Under the pieces are notes generated by a model. The model searched no databases, had not been told where the DNA came from, and saw only the letters and a list, made by a program, of their open reading frames with translations. A stretch of 64,000 nucleotides of DNA, taken from NCBI GenBank assembly GCA_902572605.1, contig CACGGD010000002.1:62001-126000 (forward strand). The letters are read 5' to 3'. The DNA comes from an uncultured Pelagibacteraceae bacterium. Its GTDB lineage: Bacteria; Pseudomonadota; Alphaproteobacteria; Pelagibacterales; Pelagibacteraceae. The translations under genes were made by a program, and so were the position numbers. Positions 26,767 to 36,481 of this stretch are shown in pieces (positions within the stretch are counted from its first letter, which is position 1; the number at the start of each line of letters is the position of its first letter).

Positions 26767-28211
26767 TTTTTAATTTTATTTTTAAAGCCACAGTTCTTTT
26801 CAAACGCATATCCTATATTTAGTATTTTTTGCTCATCTAAAGGTTTTCCTATTAATTGTAATCCTAGTGGGTAACCTTGCTTATCTACTCCTGCAGGTAA
26901 AGATAAAGCTGGTAATCCAGCCAAGTTAACTGGAACTGTAAAAATATCATTTAAATACATCGATACTGGATCGTTAGTTTTCTCTCCTATCTTAAATGCA
27001 GAACTTGGAGTTGAAGGTGTAAGAATGGAATCAACTTTTTTAAAATTATTATCAAAATCTTTTTTTATTAGCTGTCTAACTTTTTGAGCTTTTAGATAAT
27101 AGGCATCGTAATAACCTGAAGACAAAACATAAGTACCTATTAATATTCTACGTTTTACTTCATCTCCAAAGCCCTCAGATCTAGTATTTTCATACATATC
27201 AATTAGATCTTTGCTCTTTTGAGATCTATAACCGTATCGTACACCATCATATCTTGCTAAATTTGAAGATGCTTCAGCTGGAGCAACAATATAATAGGTT
27301 GGTAAGGCATATTTTGTATGAGGTAGTGAAATGTCAATTAACTCTGCACCTAGATCTTTTAATATTTTTTTTCCTTTTTCCCATAGCTCATCAATTTCTT
27401 TTGGCATATTATCTACACGATACTCCTTAGGAATTCCAATCTTTAGTCCTTTAATATTATCTTTTAAATTTTTTGAATAAAATTCTTTTTTTTTATTAAT
27501 TGAAGTAGAGTCCTTTTCATCAAAACCAGACATGGCTTCAAGCATTATAGCGCAATCAGTTACAGTTTTTGTCATTGGTCCTGCTTGATCTAGCGATGAA
27601 GCAAAAGCAACGATACCCCACCTTGAACATAATCCATAAGTTGGTTTAAGACCCACTGTACCTGTAAATGAAGCTGGTTGTCTTATAGAACCACCAGTAT
27701 CAGTACCAATTGTTGCTGGAGTTAAATTAGCTGCCAGTGCTGAAGATGATCCTCCAGAAGATCCGCCTGGAACTAGTTGATCAGCAACTGGATTAATAAC
27801 ATTACCAAAAAAACTTGTTTCATTAGAAGAACCCATAGCAAACTCATCACAATTTAATTTACCAAGTAAAAAAGCGCCACTATCCCATAAATTTTTTGTA
27901 ACAGTTGACTCGTAAGATGGAACAAAATTATTTAAAATATTACTTCCTGCTGTTGTTTTTACATTTTCAGTGCAAAATAAATCTTTGACAGCTAGAGGAA
28001 TTCCAGGAAGAATCTGGTCATAATTTGGTCTTTGATCAAACTGTTTTGCTTTTTGCAGAGCTTGATCAAAAGTAGTTGTAACAAAGGTATTGAGTTTTTT
28101 TGCACCTTCGATATTTTTTATGTAAGCTTGAGTTAGGTCTAATGATGAGATCTTCTTTAATCTAACATTTTCTACAATTTCTTTTAAACTTTGATTAGTT
28201 AGATCATTCAT
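26754..28211 (-). CDS. gatA: Aspartyl/glutamyl-tRNA amidotransferase subunit A
   Basis: Amidase that frees ammonia from glutamine for the GatCAB complex, making Gln-tRNA and/or Asn-tRNA. The Ser-cisSer-Lys triad is K76 in [10 protein letters not shown], the cis-Ser in [15 protein letters not shown] (about 148-162), and S175 in [12 protein letters not shown]. 485 residues, full length. Coupled to gatC by a one-base overlap and to gatB by 13 bases. Confidence 0.97.
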   Translation of the reverse strand: MNDLTNQSLKEIVENVRLKKISSLDLTQAYIKNIEGAKKLNTFVTTTFDQALQKAKQFDQRPNYDQILPGIPLAVKDLFCTENVKTTAGSNILNNFVPSYESTVTKNLWDSGAFLLGKLNCDEFAMGSSNETSFFGNVINPVADQLVPGGSSGGSSSALAANLTPATIGTDTGGSIRQPASFTGTVGLKPTYGLCSRWGIVAFASSLDQAGPMTKTVTDCAIMLEAMSGFDEKDSTSINKKKEFYSKNLKDNIKGLKIGIPKEYRVDNMPKEIDELWEKGKKILKDLGAELIDISLPHTKYALPTYYIVAPAEASSNLARYDGVRYGYRSQKSKDLIDMYENTRSEGFGDEVKRRILIGTYVLSSGYYDAYYLKAQKVRQLIKKDFDNNFKKVDSILTPSTPSSAFKIGEKTNDPVSMYLNDIFTVPVNLAGLPALSLPAGVDKQGYPLGLQLIGKPLDEQKILNIGYAFEKNCGFKNKIKKWWS

Positions 28212-28498
28212 TATTCTACTACCTTGGGAACTACAAAAAACTCTTCATTTTGTTGTGGAGAATTTTTTAAAATTTTATCTCTTATTTTTCCATCCTTTAT
28301 TTGATCTTTTCTATATCTCAAAGACTCATTCAATATAGATGTTAATGGTTCTACTTTATCAGTATTTAATTCATTTAATTGCTCAATAAACTTGAAAATT
28401 GAGTTTAAATCTTTAGTTAGGCTATTTACTTTGGCTTCATCTAACGAAATTCGAGCCAATTTAGCAACATGTTTAATTTTTTCTTTATCTAAGGACAT
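28211..28498 (-). CDS. gatC: Aspartyl/glutamyl-tRNA amidotransferase subunit C
   Basis: Small stabilising subunit wrapped around GatA. The 95-residue protein has the family start [21 protein letters not shown], the [14 protein letters not shown] motif and a C-terminal tail. First gene of the gatCAB operon; the 50-base gap upstream separates it from the divergent ruvX and must hold promoters for both, though none is clear. Confidence 0.94.
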   Translation of the reverse strand: MSLDKEKIKHVAKLARISLDEAKVNSLTKDLNSIFKFIEQLNELNTDKVEPLTSILNESLRYRKDQIKDGKIRDKILKNSPQQNEEFFVVPKVVE

Positions 28499-28548
28499 TT
28501 GTGAAATAAGTTAACTAATTAAGTTTTATCACAAATTAGGTAAATTTC

Positions 28549-29013
28549 ATGCTTGATATTGATGTATTTATTGAAAAAATTAAGAAAAAATCCAGGTTAT
28601 TAGGTGTTGATCCTGGTGGCAAAAGAATAGGTATAGCTATTTCGGATGAAAATAAAATCGTTGCGACTCCTTATACTACGATTATTAAAGAAAATTACGC
28701 TGATTTTATTTCTCAATTTAGGAAAATAGTAGAGGAATATGAAATCGAAGGGATAGTCGTAGGTAATCCAATTAATATGGATGGATCTGAAGGATCTTCT
28801 TCTCAATCTGCTAAAGATTTGGCTAAAAATCTTTCAAAAGATATTACAAAAAATATCACCTTATGGGATGAAAGACTTTCAAGCCAAGGAGCCTTTAATT
28901 TATCCAGTGATTTAGCTATAAATTCATCCAAAAAAGTAAAGAAATTAGATCAAAATTCAGCTCAATTTATCCTGCAAGGAGCACTAGATTATTATCACAA
29001 AAAAATTACTTGA
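28549..29013 (+). CDS. ruvX: Putative pre-16S rRNA nuclease / Holliday junction resolvase-like YqgF
   Basis: RNase H-fold protein implicated in 16S rRNA 5' maturation and possibly junction resolution. Motifs: RLLGVDPGGKRIGIAISD with the first catalytic Asp, EGIVVGNPINMDGSEG, TLWDERLSS and the late LDQNSAQFILQGALDYY. 154 residues, normal. It begins a plus-strand run ruvX-pyrB-pyrC-plsY-topA; a 26-base gap leads to pyrB. Confidence 0.92.
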   Translation: MLDIDVFIEKIKKKSRLLGVDPGGKRIGIAISDENKIVATPYTTIIKENYADFISQFRKIVEEYEIEGIVVGNPINMDGSEGSSSQSAKDLAKNLSKDITKNITLWDERLSSQGAFNLSSDLAINSSKKVKKLDQNSAQFILQGALDYYHKKIT

Positions 29014-29048
29014 TATAATGCAGTAAAAGGCCTATAGAGTTGATTTTA

Positions 29049-29993
29049 ATGGCAACTGTAAAAAAAGTTTCAGCTATTAAAAATACTCCCAAACATTTAT
29101 TAGGTATTCAAAATTTATCAGTTCAAGAAGCAAAAAGTATATTAAATGAAGCAAAATCTTTTATTAAATTAAATAGAAGTAGCTCAAAAAAACTAGATCT
29201 GCTTAGAGGAAAAACTCAAATTAATTTATTTTTTGAACCTTCAACTAGAACACAAAGCTCATTTGATTTGGCTGGAAAAAGACTGGGCGCTGACGTAATG
29301 ACAATGAATATGGGTAATTCAGCTCTTAAAAAAGGTGAAACCTTAATTGATACAGCAATGACATTGAACGCAATGCATCCAGATATAATTGTTATAAGAC
29401 ACCAAGACTCTGGTGCACCCAACCTTCTTTCTCAAAAAGTAAATTGTACTGTGATAAATGCAGGTGACGGAAGAAGAGAACACCCTACTCAAGCACTGTT
29501 AGATGCTTTAACAATAATTAATAGAAAAGGAAACATAGAGGGATTAAAAATTGCGATATGTGGTGACATACTCCATTCGAGAGTAGCTAGATCAAATATT
29601 TATCTTATGAATATGCTTGGAGCGGAGGTTAATGTCATAGCACCAAAAACTTTAATGCCTCATGATATTGAAAAGTTAGGAGTGAAAGCTTTTACAGATA
29701 TGAAAAAAGGATTGGATGGCTGTGATATAGTTATGATGCTAAGACTACAAAATGAAAGAATGCAAGGATCATTTCTTCCATCTAAGAGAGAGTACTACGA
29801 ATTTTTTGGATTAACTCCAGAAAAACTTAAACTTGCTAACAAGGATGCTTTACTTATGCATCCAGGTCCAATGAACAGGGGTGTTGAAATTGATACAAAG
29901 TTAGCTGATGATATTAATGTTAGTCTAGTAAAGGAACAAGTTGAATTAGGAGTAGCTGTTAGGATGGCATGTTTAAAATTATATTGTAAATAA
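29049..29993 (+). CDS. pyrB: Aspartate carbamoyltransferase catalytic subunit
   Basis: Joins carbamoyl phosphate to aspartate in pyrimidine synthesis. Motifs: carbamoyl phosphate site [62 protein letters not shown] and [15 protein letters not shown] prefer the ATG at 29049 (MATVKKV); an ATA-ATG-like start three codons upstream at 29040 is also open. It is immediately followed, with no gap, by a dihydroorotase-like gene that has lost metal ligands. In pseudomonads such a partner is a structural subunit of the ATCase. Confidence 0.95.
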   Translation: MATVKKVSAIKNTPKHLLGIQNLSVQEAKSILNEAKSFIKLNRSSSKKLDLLRGKTQINLFFEPSTRTQSSFDLAGKRLGADVMTMNMGNSALKKGETLIDTAMTLNAMHPDIIVIRHQDSGAPNLLSQKVNCTVINAGDGRREHPTQALLDALTIINRKGNIEGLKIAICGDILHSRVARSNIYLMNMLGAEVNVIAPKTLMPHDIEKLGVKAFTDMKKGLDGCDIVMMLRLQNERMQGSFLPSKREYYEFFGLTPEKLKLANKDALLMHPGPMNRGVEIDTKLADDINVSLVKEQVELGVAVRMACLKLYCK

Positions 29994-31283
29994 ATGAAAG
30001 AAAAAATTTTAACTAATCTAAGAATTATAGATCCATCACAAAAAATGGATGAGATAGGTAATATAATTATTAATGATAAAGGAAAAATAAAATCTATTGG
30101 AAAAAGTACAAAAAGTTCTGACACTTCCAAATCAGCAGAAAAAATTGATTTAAAGGGACATATAGCTATCCCTGGAATAGTTGATATGAAAGCTTTTGTT
30201 GGTGAGCCCGGATTTGAGTATAAAGAAAACTTTAGAACGCTTAGTCAAGCTGCTCTAGCTGGAGGCGTAACATCTATTGTTACCATGCCAAATACTAAGC
30301 CGATTATAGATAATGTCTCTATGGTAGACTTTATAATCAGAAGAGGCAGAGACAAAGCAAAAGTAAATCTATATCCTTGTGCTTCAATTACAAGACAGAC
30401 TGAAGGTAATCAAATGACTGAATTCGGTTTATTAAAAGCGAGAGGAATAATCGGTTTTAGCGATGTAAATAAAACTATTCAAAACACAGAATTGATGTCT
30501 AGGATAATGAATTATGCATCTGATCTGGATGTATTAATCATGCAACATGCAGAAGACTATGAGCTATCAAAAAATTCATGCATAAATGAAAGTGAAGTAG
30601 CTACAAGATTAGGTTTACAAGGGGTTTCAGATATAGCAGAAAAAATTATTATTGAAAGAGATCTATCTTTATTAAGTGAATTCCCTTGTAGATATCATAT
30701 TAATCAGATCTCATCAAAAAATTCTTTAAATGTAATTAAAAAAAATAAATCTAACGGGATTAAATTTAGCACAGGTGTATCAATAAATAATTTATCATTA
30801 AATCAAAATGATATTGGAGAATTTAGAACTTTTCTAAAGTTATCGCCTCCCCTAAGAAGTGAAGAAGATAGGCTTTCTCTAATTGAGGGCATAAAAAATG
30901 ATCTTATAGATGTAATTGTATCAGATCATATTCCTGAAGATGAAGAGAGCAAAAGATTACCATTTGCTCAAGCTGCTACAGGTTCAATCGGTATAGAAAC
31001 ATTGCTATCTCTTGCTTTAGAACTTTATCATAATGAGTCTTTGCCTTTAGGTAAAATTATAAGATGTTTAACGATAAACCCTTCAAAGATTTTAAAAATC
31101 AATAAAGGAACTTTAAAAAAAGGTTCAGATGCTGATCTTTGTATATTTGATCTAGAAAAACCCTGGGTAGTGAAAGCTGAAAATTTAAAATCAAAATCTA
31201 AGAACACTGCAATTGAAAACAGAAAACTTCAAGGCAAAGTAAAAATGACTTTACTAAATGGTGAAGTTGTATACTCAAATTAA
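29994..31283 (+). CDS. pyrC: Dihydroorotase-like protein, probably non-catalytic (PyrC'/PyrX type)
   Basis: 429-residue amidohydrolase-fold protein directly abutting pyrB. The place of the metal motif DxHxHxR holds DMKAFVGEPG (64-73), with no histidine. The usual PHHL is replaced by SINNL (263-267), the second histidine of the YHxxH element by Gln in YHINQIS (234-240), while D311 in SDHIPED remains but the following His-bearing PH is PE. Active DHOases need most of these. In Pseudomonas a similar inactive homologue (PyrC') is needed for PyrB assembly. I infer the same here, so a true dihydroorotase must be encoded elsewhere. Confidence 0.85.
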   Translation: MKEKILTNLRIIDPSQKMDEIGNIIINDKGKIKSIGKSTKSSDTSKSAEKIDLKGHIAIPGIVDMKAFVGEPGFEYKENFRTLSQAALAGGVTSIVTMPNTKPIIDNVSMVDFIIRRGRDKAKVNLYPCASITRQTEGNQMTEFGLLKARGIIGFSDVNKTIQNTELMSRIMNYASDLDVLIMQHAEDYELSKNSCINESEVATRLGLQGVSDIAEKIIIERDLSLLSEFPCRYHINQISSKNSLNVIKKNKSNGIKFSTGVSINNLSLNQNDIGEFRTFLKLSPPLRSEEDRLSLIEGIKNDLIDVIVSDHIPEDEESKRLPFAQAATGSIGIETLLSLALELYHNESLPLGKIIRCLTINPSKILKINKGTLKKGSDADLCIFDLEKPWVVKAENLKSKSKNTAIENRKLQGKVKMTLLNGEVVYSN

Positions 31284-31864
31284 TGGATGTAAATTTAATA
31301 ATTGTTACTCTATATTCTTATCTATTAGGATCTATACCTTTTGGATTAATTTTAACGAAAATATTTCTTAAAAAAGACATAAGAAAAGTTGGATCAGGTA
31401 ATATTGGTACCACAAACGTACTTCGCACAGGAAATAAATTTCTTGCACTGGGGACATTAATTCTTGATTTATTAAAAGGGTTTGTTTCTGTTTACTTCAC
31501 ATTATCTTATTATGAAAGTTTAACATTTTATTCTGGCCTAATTTGTTTAATTGGTCATATTTTTCCAGTGTGGCTAAAATTTAATGGAGGTAAAGGTGTA
31601 GCAACATATCTCGGAGTTATTTTAGCTCTTTCATATAAATTTTTTTTAGTCTTTGGCGTTAGTTGGATTGCTTTATCTTTATTATTTAGATTTGCATCTT
31701 TGTCCTCGATAGTTTCTTCTCTAATAGTTTTTATTTACGGATATTTTTCTGAAAGTAACAGCTACTCTCTTCTACTTTTTATTTTTTTTATAATCATTCT
31801 TTTTACACATAAACAAAATATTGTTAGACTCAAAAATTCTGAGGAAAATAAAATTAAGTTATAA
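31283..31864 (+). CDS. plsY: Glycerol-3-phosphate acyltransferase PlsY
   Basis: Transfers acyl groups from acyl phosphate to glycerol 3-phosphate, starting phospholipid synthesis in the inner membrane. The three family motifs are visible: GSIPFGLILTK, GSGNIGTTNVLRTGNK, and GHIFPVWLKFNGGKGVAT. 193 residues with about five membrane spans. It overlaps pyrC by one base (TAATG). The following topA starts 68 bases later; dprA, often between plsY and topA in alphaproteobacteria, is absent. Confidence 0.94.
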   Translation: MDVNLIIVTLYSYLLGSIPFGLILTKIFLKKDIRKVGSGNIGTTNVLRTGNKFLALGTLILDLLKGFVSVYFTLSYYESLTFYSGLICLIGHIFPVWLKFNGGKGVATYLGVILALSYKFFLVFGVSWIALSLLFRFASLSSIVSSLIVFIYGYFSESNSYSLLLFIFFIIILFTHKQNIVRLKNSEENKIKL

Positions 31865-31932
31865 GTACTGTCTTTTCTAGTTTTTCAATAATAAATTTGA
31901 CAAACTCGTCTTATTTTGAAAATAAACAATTA

Positions 31933-34503
31933 ATGAACTTAGTAATTGTTGAAAGTCCGGCAAAAGCGAAAACAATAAATAAATATTTAGGAAAAGATTA
32001 TTTAGTTTTAGCCAGTTATGGACATATAAGAGATTTACCATCAAAGAATGGATCTGTAGATCCAAATAACAAATTTCAAATGGAATGGGAAATTGACTCT
32101 TTTTCAAAAAAATATTTAAAAGAAATTACTAATGCTGCTGAAGAATCAGACAAAATTATTTTAGCAACCGATCCAGATCGTGAAGGTGAAGCAATAGCTT
32201 GGCATGTAAAAGAAGTTTTAGAAAAAAAAAAGCTGTTAAAGGATAAAAATTTAGAACGAGTAGTCTTCAACGAAATAACAAAAAAAGCAATTCTTGATGC
32301 TATTAAAAATCCTAGAGAAATACATTTACCATTAGTTGAAGCTTATTTGGCAAGAAGAGCATTAGATTATCTTGTTGGATTTAATATCTCTCCTATACTT
32401 TGGACAAAGCTCCCAGGTTCTAAATCTGCAGGCAGAGTACAATCAGTTGCTTTAAAACTTATTACTGAAAGAGAAAAAGAAATAGAGTTGTTTAAACCTG
32501 AAGAATACTGGACACTTACATCTGATTTCACAAATAAAGATAATAAGAATATTTTTTCAAAATTAAGTTTATATAATGGTAATAAAATTGAGAGATTTTC
32601 TTTTAAAAATAAAGAAGAAATTCAAAAAGCTATTGATGTAATTAATAAAACTCAATTTAAAGTTTCTGATGTAAATACTAAAGTATATAGAAGAAATCCT
32701 TTAGCTCCATTTACTACTTCAACTTTACAGCAAACTGCTTCAGGACGATTTGGTTTTGGTGCTTCAAGAACAATGCAAATTGCCCAACGTCTTTATCAGG
32801 GAGTAGACATCGAAGGAGAAACAACTGGTTTAATCACCTATATGAGAACAGATGGTACAAACATTTCAAGAGAAGCGATAGAAGATTTTAGAAAATTTAT
32901 TGTTAAAGATTATAGCAATAAATATTTGCCTGACTCACCTAATAGTTATACAGGTAAAAAAGCAAAAAATGCCCAAGAAGCTCATGAAGCAATCAGACCA
33001 ACGGATATAAAGAGAAAACCCTCTGATATAAAAAAATATATAAATGCAGATCAATTTAAACTTTATGAACTAATATGGAGTAGAGCTCTTTCATCTCAAA
33101 TGACACCAGCTGAGTTTGATAGAAATACAATAATTATTTCATCAGAAGATAACAAAACAAATTTTAGAGCTAGTGGGTCTATAATTAAATTTGACGGTTT
33201 TTTAAAAGTTTATCAAATTCAAGAAACTGACGAAGATGCTAAGAACATTTTACCAGAGGTTAAAGTTGGAGAGGAAATAAGTATTTTAAAATTAAATGAT
33301 GAACAGCATTTCACAGACCCACCTCCAAGATATTCTGAAGCCAGTTTGGTTAAAAAAATGGAAGAATTGGGTATAGGTAGACCTTCTACATATGCAAGTA
33401 TTATATCAGTATTATCTACCAGAAATTACGTTGAATTAATGAACAAAAGGTTTCATCCAACTGATAGAGGGAAACTAATATCTGCATTCCTAGAAAAACT
33501 ATTTTCAAGGTATGTAGATTATAACTTTACAGCTGATTTAGAAAATCAACTTGATGAAATTACCAGTGGAAAAATTGAATGGGTACAAGTGTTAAATAAT
33601 TTTTGGAAAGATTTTTATGAAAATGTAGGAAAGGTTAAAGAAAAAAGAACTCGTGAAGTTTTGGATTTATTAAATGAAAGTCTAGGAGCGCTTATATTTG
33701 ATAGGGACTCTAATGACTCTATAGATAGAAAATGTAAATTGTGTTCTAATGGTGAATTAAGTCTTAAGAATAGCTTCAGAGGTGGAGCTTTTATTGGTTG
33801 TTCAAATTATCCTGAGTGTAAGTTTACAAGACCTTTATCGAAAGCAAAAGCAGCTGCACAATATAACTTAGCAGAACCAAAATTATTAGGACAAAACGAT
33901 TTTGGTAAAGATATATTCTTAAAAAATGGGAGATTTGGACCCTATTTACAATATGAAAAAGAATTAGAAAATATTGATGAACCGCCAAAAAAAGGTAGAA
34001 AAAAGAAAAAAAAAGAAAACGATCATCTAAAAAATGTTTCAATTCCTAAGGGTATTGAAGTTGATTCTGTAAATTTAGAACAAGCTAAATTTCTTTGTTC
34101 GCTTCCAAAAGTTTTAGGTCAAAATCCTGATACAGGAAAAGATATAACTTTAAATTCTGGTAGATTTGGTCCTTATTTAAAATGTGAAAATAAATCTGCA
34201 AGAATAGAAAATGTGGAAGAAATTTTTACTATTGGTATAAACCGAGCTATTACTATGATAGCTGAAGCAAAACCAGGCAGAATATCTTCCTCAATGATAA
34301 AAGATCTTGGTGAACATCCAGATGATAAAAAACCTGTTAGAGTTATGAAAGGTCAATTTGGTCCATATATCAAATATAAATCTTTAAATGCTACGATACC
34401 TGAAGAGAAAGATCCAAATGAACTTAATATGGAAGAAGCCTTAATATTAATAGAAAAAAGAAGAGAATATGATAAATTAAAAAAAAAGGGGAAAAAAAAA
34501 TGA
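31933..34503 (+). CDS. topA: DNA topoisomerase I
   Basis: Relaxes negative supercoils. Toprim domain: NLVIVESPAKAKTINKYLG and DPDREGEAIAWH; the nucleophile is Y303 in GLITYMRTDGTNIS, counted from the ATG at 31933. One Cys4-type zinc finger (CKLCSNGELSL ... CSNYPECKF) and two or three C-terminal FGPY-type repeats follow, then a lysine tail. The ATG at 31933 is preferred over the TTG at 31897 because the Toprim motif follows it at the usual distance. 856 residues, normal. Ends by overlapping a small secreted-protein gene by four bases. Confidence 0.95.
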   Translation: MNLVIVESPAKAKTINKYLGKDYLVLASYGHIRDLPSKNGSVDPNNKFQMEWEIDSFSKKYLKEITNAAEESDKIILATDPDREGEAIAWHVKEVLEKKKLLKDKNLERVVFNEITKKAILDAIKNPREIHLPLVEAYLARRALDYLVGFNISPILWTKLPGSKSAGRVQSVALKLITEREKEIELFKPEEYWTLTSDFTNKDNKNIFSKLSLYNGNKIERFSFKNKEEIQKAIDVINKTQFKVSDVNTKVYRRNPLAPFTTSTLQQTASGRFGFGASRTMQIAQRLYQGVDIEGETTGLITYMRTDGTNISREAIEDFRKFIVKDYSNKYLPDSPNSYTGKKAKNAQEAHEAIRPTDIKRKPSDIKKYINADQFKLYELIWSRALSSQMTPAEFDRNTIIISSEDNKTNFRASGSIIKFDGFLKVYQIQETDEDAKNILPEVKVGEEISILKLNDEQHFTDPPPRYSEASLVKKMEELGIGRPSTYASIISVLSTRNYVELMNKRFHPTDRGKLISAFLEKLFSRYVDYNFTADLENQLDEITSGKIEWVQVLNNFWKDFYENVGKVKEKRTREVLDLLNESLGALIFDRDSNDSIDRKCKLCSNGELSLKNSFRGGAFIGCSNYPECKFTRPLSKAKAAAQYNLAEPKLLGQNDFGKDIFLKNGRFGPYLQYEKELENIDEPPKKGRKKKKKENDHLKNVSIPKGIEVDSVNLEQAKFLCSLPKVLGQNPDTGKDITLNSGRFGPYLKCENKSARIENVEEIFTIGINRAITMIAEAKPGRISSSMIKDLGEHPDDKKPVRVMKGQFGPYIKYKSLNATIPEEKDPNELNMEEALILIEKRREYDKLKKKGKKK

Positions 34504-34709
34504 AAAAAATTTTAATATTTTTTTTTATACTTAATTTGAATAATGTTTCTTATTCAAATGAAATAAAATGTGAAACTGCTTTACAAATATTAAAGCCAAG
34601 TTGTAACTTTATAGGTACAGGAGCAAAGAAACTTAAAGAACTAAGTGAAAAAAATAAAACAATAGACCAAACATATAATACAATTAAAGAAAAAATAAAA
34701 AAAAAGTAA
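34500..34709 (+). CDS. Small exported protein of unknown function
   Basis: 69 residues with an N-terminal hydrophobic signal (MKKILIFFFILNLNNVSYSN, cleavage likely after YSN) and a basic, helical mature part rich in Lys (ELSEKNKTIDQTYNTIKEKIKKK). Two Cys (in KCET and PSCN) may pair. ATG overlaps the topA stop by 4 bases, so it is translated from the topA message. No family recognised. It lies directly before the ridA-like gene. Confidence 0.6.
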   Translation: MKKILIFFFILNLNNVSYSNEIKCETALQILKPSCNFIGTGAKKLKELSEKNKTIDQTYNTIKEKIKKK

Positions 34710-35174
34710 ATGTCTATCGAAGAAGAGCGTCTAAAAAAGGATAACATTAAATTACCAAAGCCTAAAGATCCAGTTGGAGCTTACGTAGCAGTTAAAATAG
34801 TTGGAAAATTACTTTTTATATCAGGCCAGATTTCAATTGACGAAAAAGGGAATCTTTTAAAAGGAAAAATTGGTAAAGATTTAAATGTAAATCAAGGTTA
34901 TGAAGCTGCAAAAAGATGTGGTTTAGCTATAATTTCTCAAGTAAAAAAAGCATGCAATAATGATCTATCAAAAGTGAAATCATGCATCAAAATAACAGGT
35001 TATGTTAATTCAACGGATGATTTTATTGATCAACCTAAAGTAATAAATGGCGCCTCTGATATTATTACAAAAATTTTTGATAAAAAAGGCTCACATACAA
35101 GAGCTGCAATAAGTTCTAATAGTCTGCCTCTAGGAGTAGCAGTTGAAATTGATGCAATATTTGAAATTAATTGA
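34710..35174 (+). CDS. RidA family protein (2-iminobutanoate/2-iminopropanoate deaminase-like)
   Basis: 154-residue YjgF/YER057c/UK114-type protein. Shows PVGAYVAVKIVGKLLFISGQIS, a central ALISQVKKACNNDLSKVKSCIKITGYV, and the end signature GSHTRAAISSNSLPLGVAVEIDAIFE with the arginine that contacts substrate carboxylates. RidA proteins hydrolyse reactive enamine/imines from PLP enzymes; this N-terminally longer subgroup is less well known. Its end overlaps the convergent ugd gene by 8 bases. Confidence 0.85.
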   Translation: MSIEEERLKKDNIKLPKPKDPVGAYVAVKIVGKLLFISGQISIDEKGNLLKGKIGKDLNVNQGYEAAKRCGLAIISQVKKACNNDLSKVKSCIKITGYVNSTDDFIDQPKVINGASDIITKIFDKKGSHTRAAISSNSLPLGVAVEIDAIFEIN

Positions 35175-36474
35175 TATCAGGTCTTCCTACTGAATAATAT
35201 TTAATTCTTTTAACTTTCATTTGGTCTAAATTATATAAATTTCTAAGATCATAAATCTTTAAATTTTTATTTTTGTTGACCTTTTTAAAATCAATTGCTT
35301 TAAATTCATCCCACTCAGTAAGTAAAATAATTAAGTCTGCATTTTTGCAGTTATCCTTTATATCTTTTTCGTATTTACAATTTTTAATTTTAGCAAATTC
35401 TTTTTTTTTTCCTGAAGGATCATAATATGAGACTTTTGCTCCCTTTTTGCAAAGGTAAGGAATCATTTTTAAACTAGTTGAATCTCTCATGTCATCAGTG
35501 TTAGGCTTAAATGTAACACCTAAGAAAGCTATTTTTTTATTTTTGATTTTTGAACCAATTATACTATGAATCCTTTTAGTGTGTAAATTTATTCTGTTTT
35601 GGTTAGATTTAATTACTGATTTTACTATTGAAAGATTTATTTTATTTTTATCAGCAATAGAAACTAAACCTTTAGTATCTTTTGGAAAACAAGACCCGCC
35701 ATAAGCTGGACCAGCTCTTAAAAATCTACTTCCTATTCTATTATCAGAACCAATACCTAGTGATATATCTTCAACATTAACTGCAGTTTTTTCACATAAG
35801 TTTGATATTTCGTTGATAAATGTAATCTTTGTGGCCAAAAAAGCATTTGAAGCATATTTAATTAATTCAGCTGCCCTTCTTGAAGTTGTAAAAAATTTTG
35901 CACCTTTATTAATTAAAGGAGCATATAAAGTTCTCATTTTTTTAAAAATCTTTTTATTATTTGATCCAATAACTATTCTATCTGGGTATCTAAAATCTCT
36001 AATAGCATCACCCTCTCTTAAAAATTCAGGATTAGATATTATTTCAAAATTTTTCTTTTTTTTCTTTTTTATTATTTTTTCAATTTCATCTCCAGTACCA
36101 ACAGGTACGGTCGATTTTGTTACAATAATTTTTTTACTTTTTGTTGATGCAATTATTTCCTTAACTGATTTGTAAAGATAAGATAAATCAACTTTTAATG
36201 AATGTTTTTTAGTTGGTGTACCCACACAAATAAAAATTATATCTGATGATTTAACAGCTTTTGCTAAATCTGTAGTAAAAATTAATCTTTTTGCAATATA
36301 ATTTTTTTTAATTAATTCATTTAAACCTGGTTCATAAATTGGCGAAATACCAGAATTTAATTTATTTATCTTTGAGATGTCTTTATCTACACAATAAACT
36401 TGGTTACCTATATCGGCAAAACATGTACCGCTCACTAAACCTACATAGCCTGTCCCTATCATACATAATTTCAT
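35167..36474 (-). CDS. ugd: UDP-glucose 6-dehydrogenase
   Basis: Oxidises UDP-glucose to UDP-glucuronate for cell-surface glycans. Rossmann start MIGTGYVGLVSGTCFADIG, IICVGTPTKK, TVPVGTGDE, the catalytic cysteine in AGPAYGGSCFPKDTKGL (about 245-261) and LGVTFKPNTDDMRDS. 435 residues, full length. Immediately downstream of galU (7-base gap), which makes its substrate, so the two form one pathway unit. Confidence 0.95.
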   Translation of the reverse strand: MKLCMIGTGYVGLVSGTCFADIGNQVYCVDKDISKINKLNSGISPIYEPGLNELIKKNYIAKRLIFTTDLAKAVKSSDIIFICVGTPTKKHSLKVDLSYLYKSVKEIIASTKSKKIIVTKSTVPVGTGDEIEKIIKKKKKKNFEIISNPEFLREGDAIRDFRYPDRIVIGSNNKKIFKKMRTLYAPLINKGAKFFTTSRRAAELIKYASNAFLATKITFINEISNLCEKTAVNVEDISLGIGSDNRIGSRFLRAGPAYGGSCFPKDTKGLVSIADKNKINLSIVKSVIKSNQNRINLHTKRIHSIIGSKIKNKKIAFLGVTFKPNTDDMRDSTSLKMIPYLCKKGAKVSYYDPSGKKKEFAKIKNCKYEKDIKDNCKNADLIILLTEWDEFKAIDFKKVNKNKNLKIYDLRNLYNLDQMKVKRIKYYSVGRPDIN

Positions 36475-36481
36475 AATATAG

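Noticed and set aside
31897-31932. TTG start for topA
   Set aside because: The Toprim motif NLVIVESPAKAKT normally begins right after the initiator Met, which fits ATG 31933.
35813-36175. A 120-codon plus-strand frame opposite ugd
   Set aside because: Antisense shadow of a clear gene; the translation is phenylalanine/isoleucine-rich with no motif.
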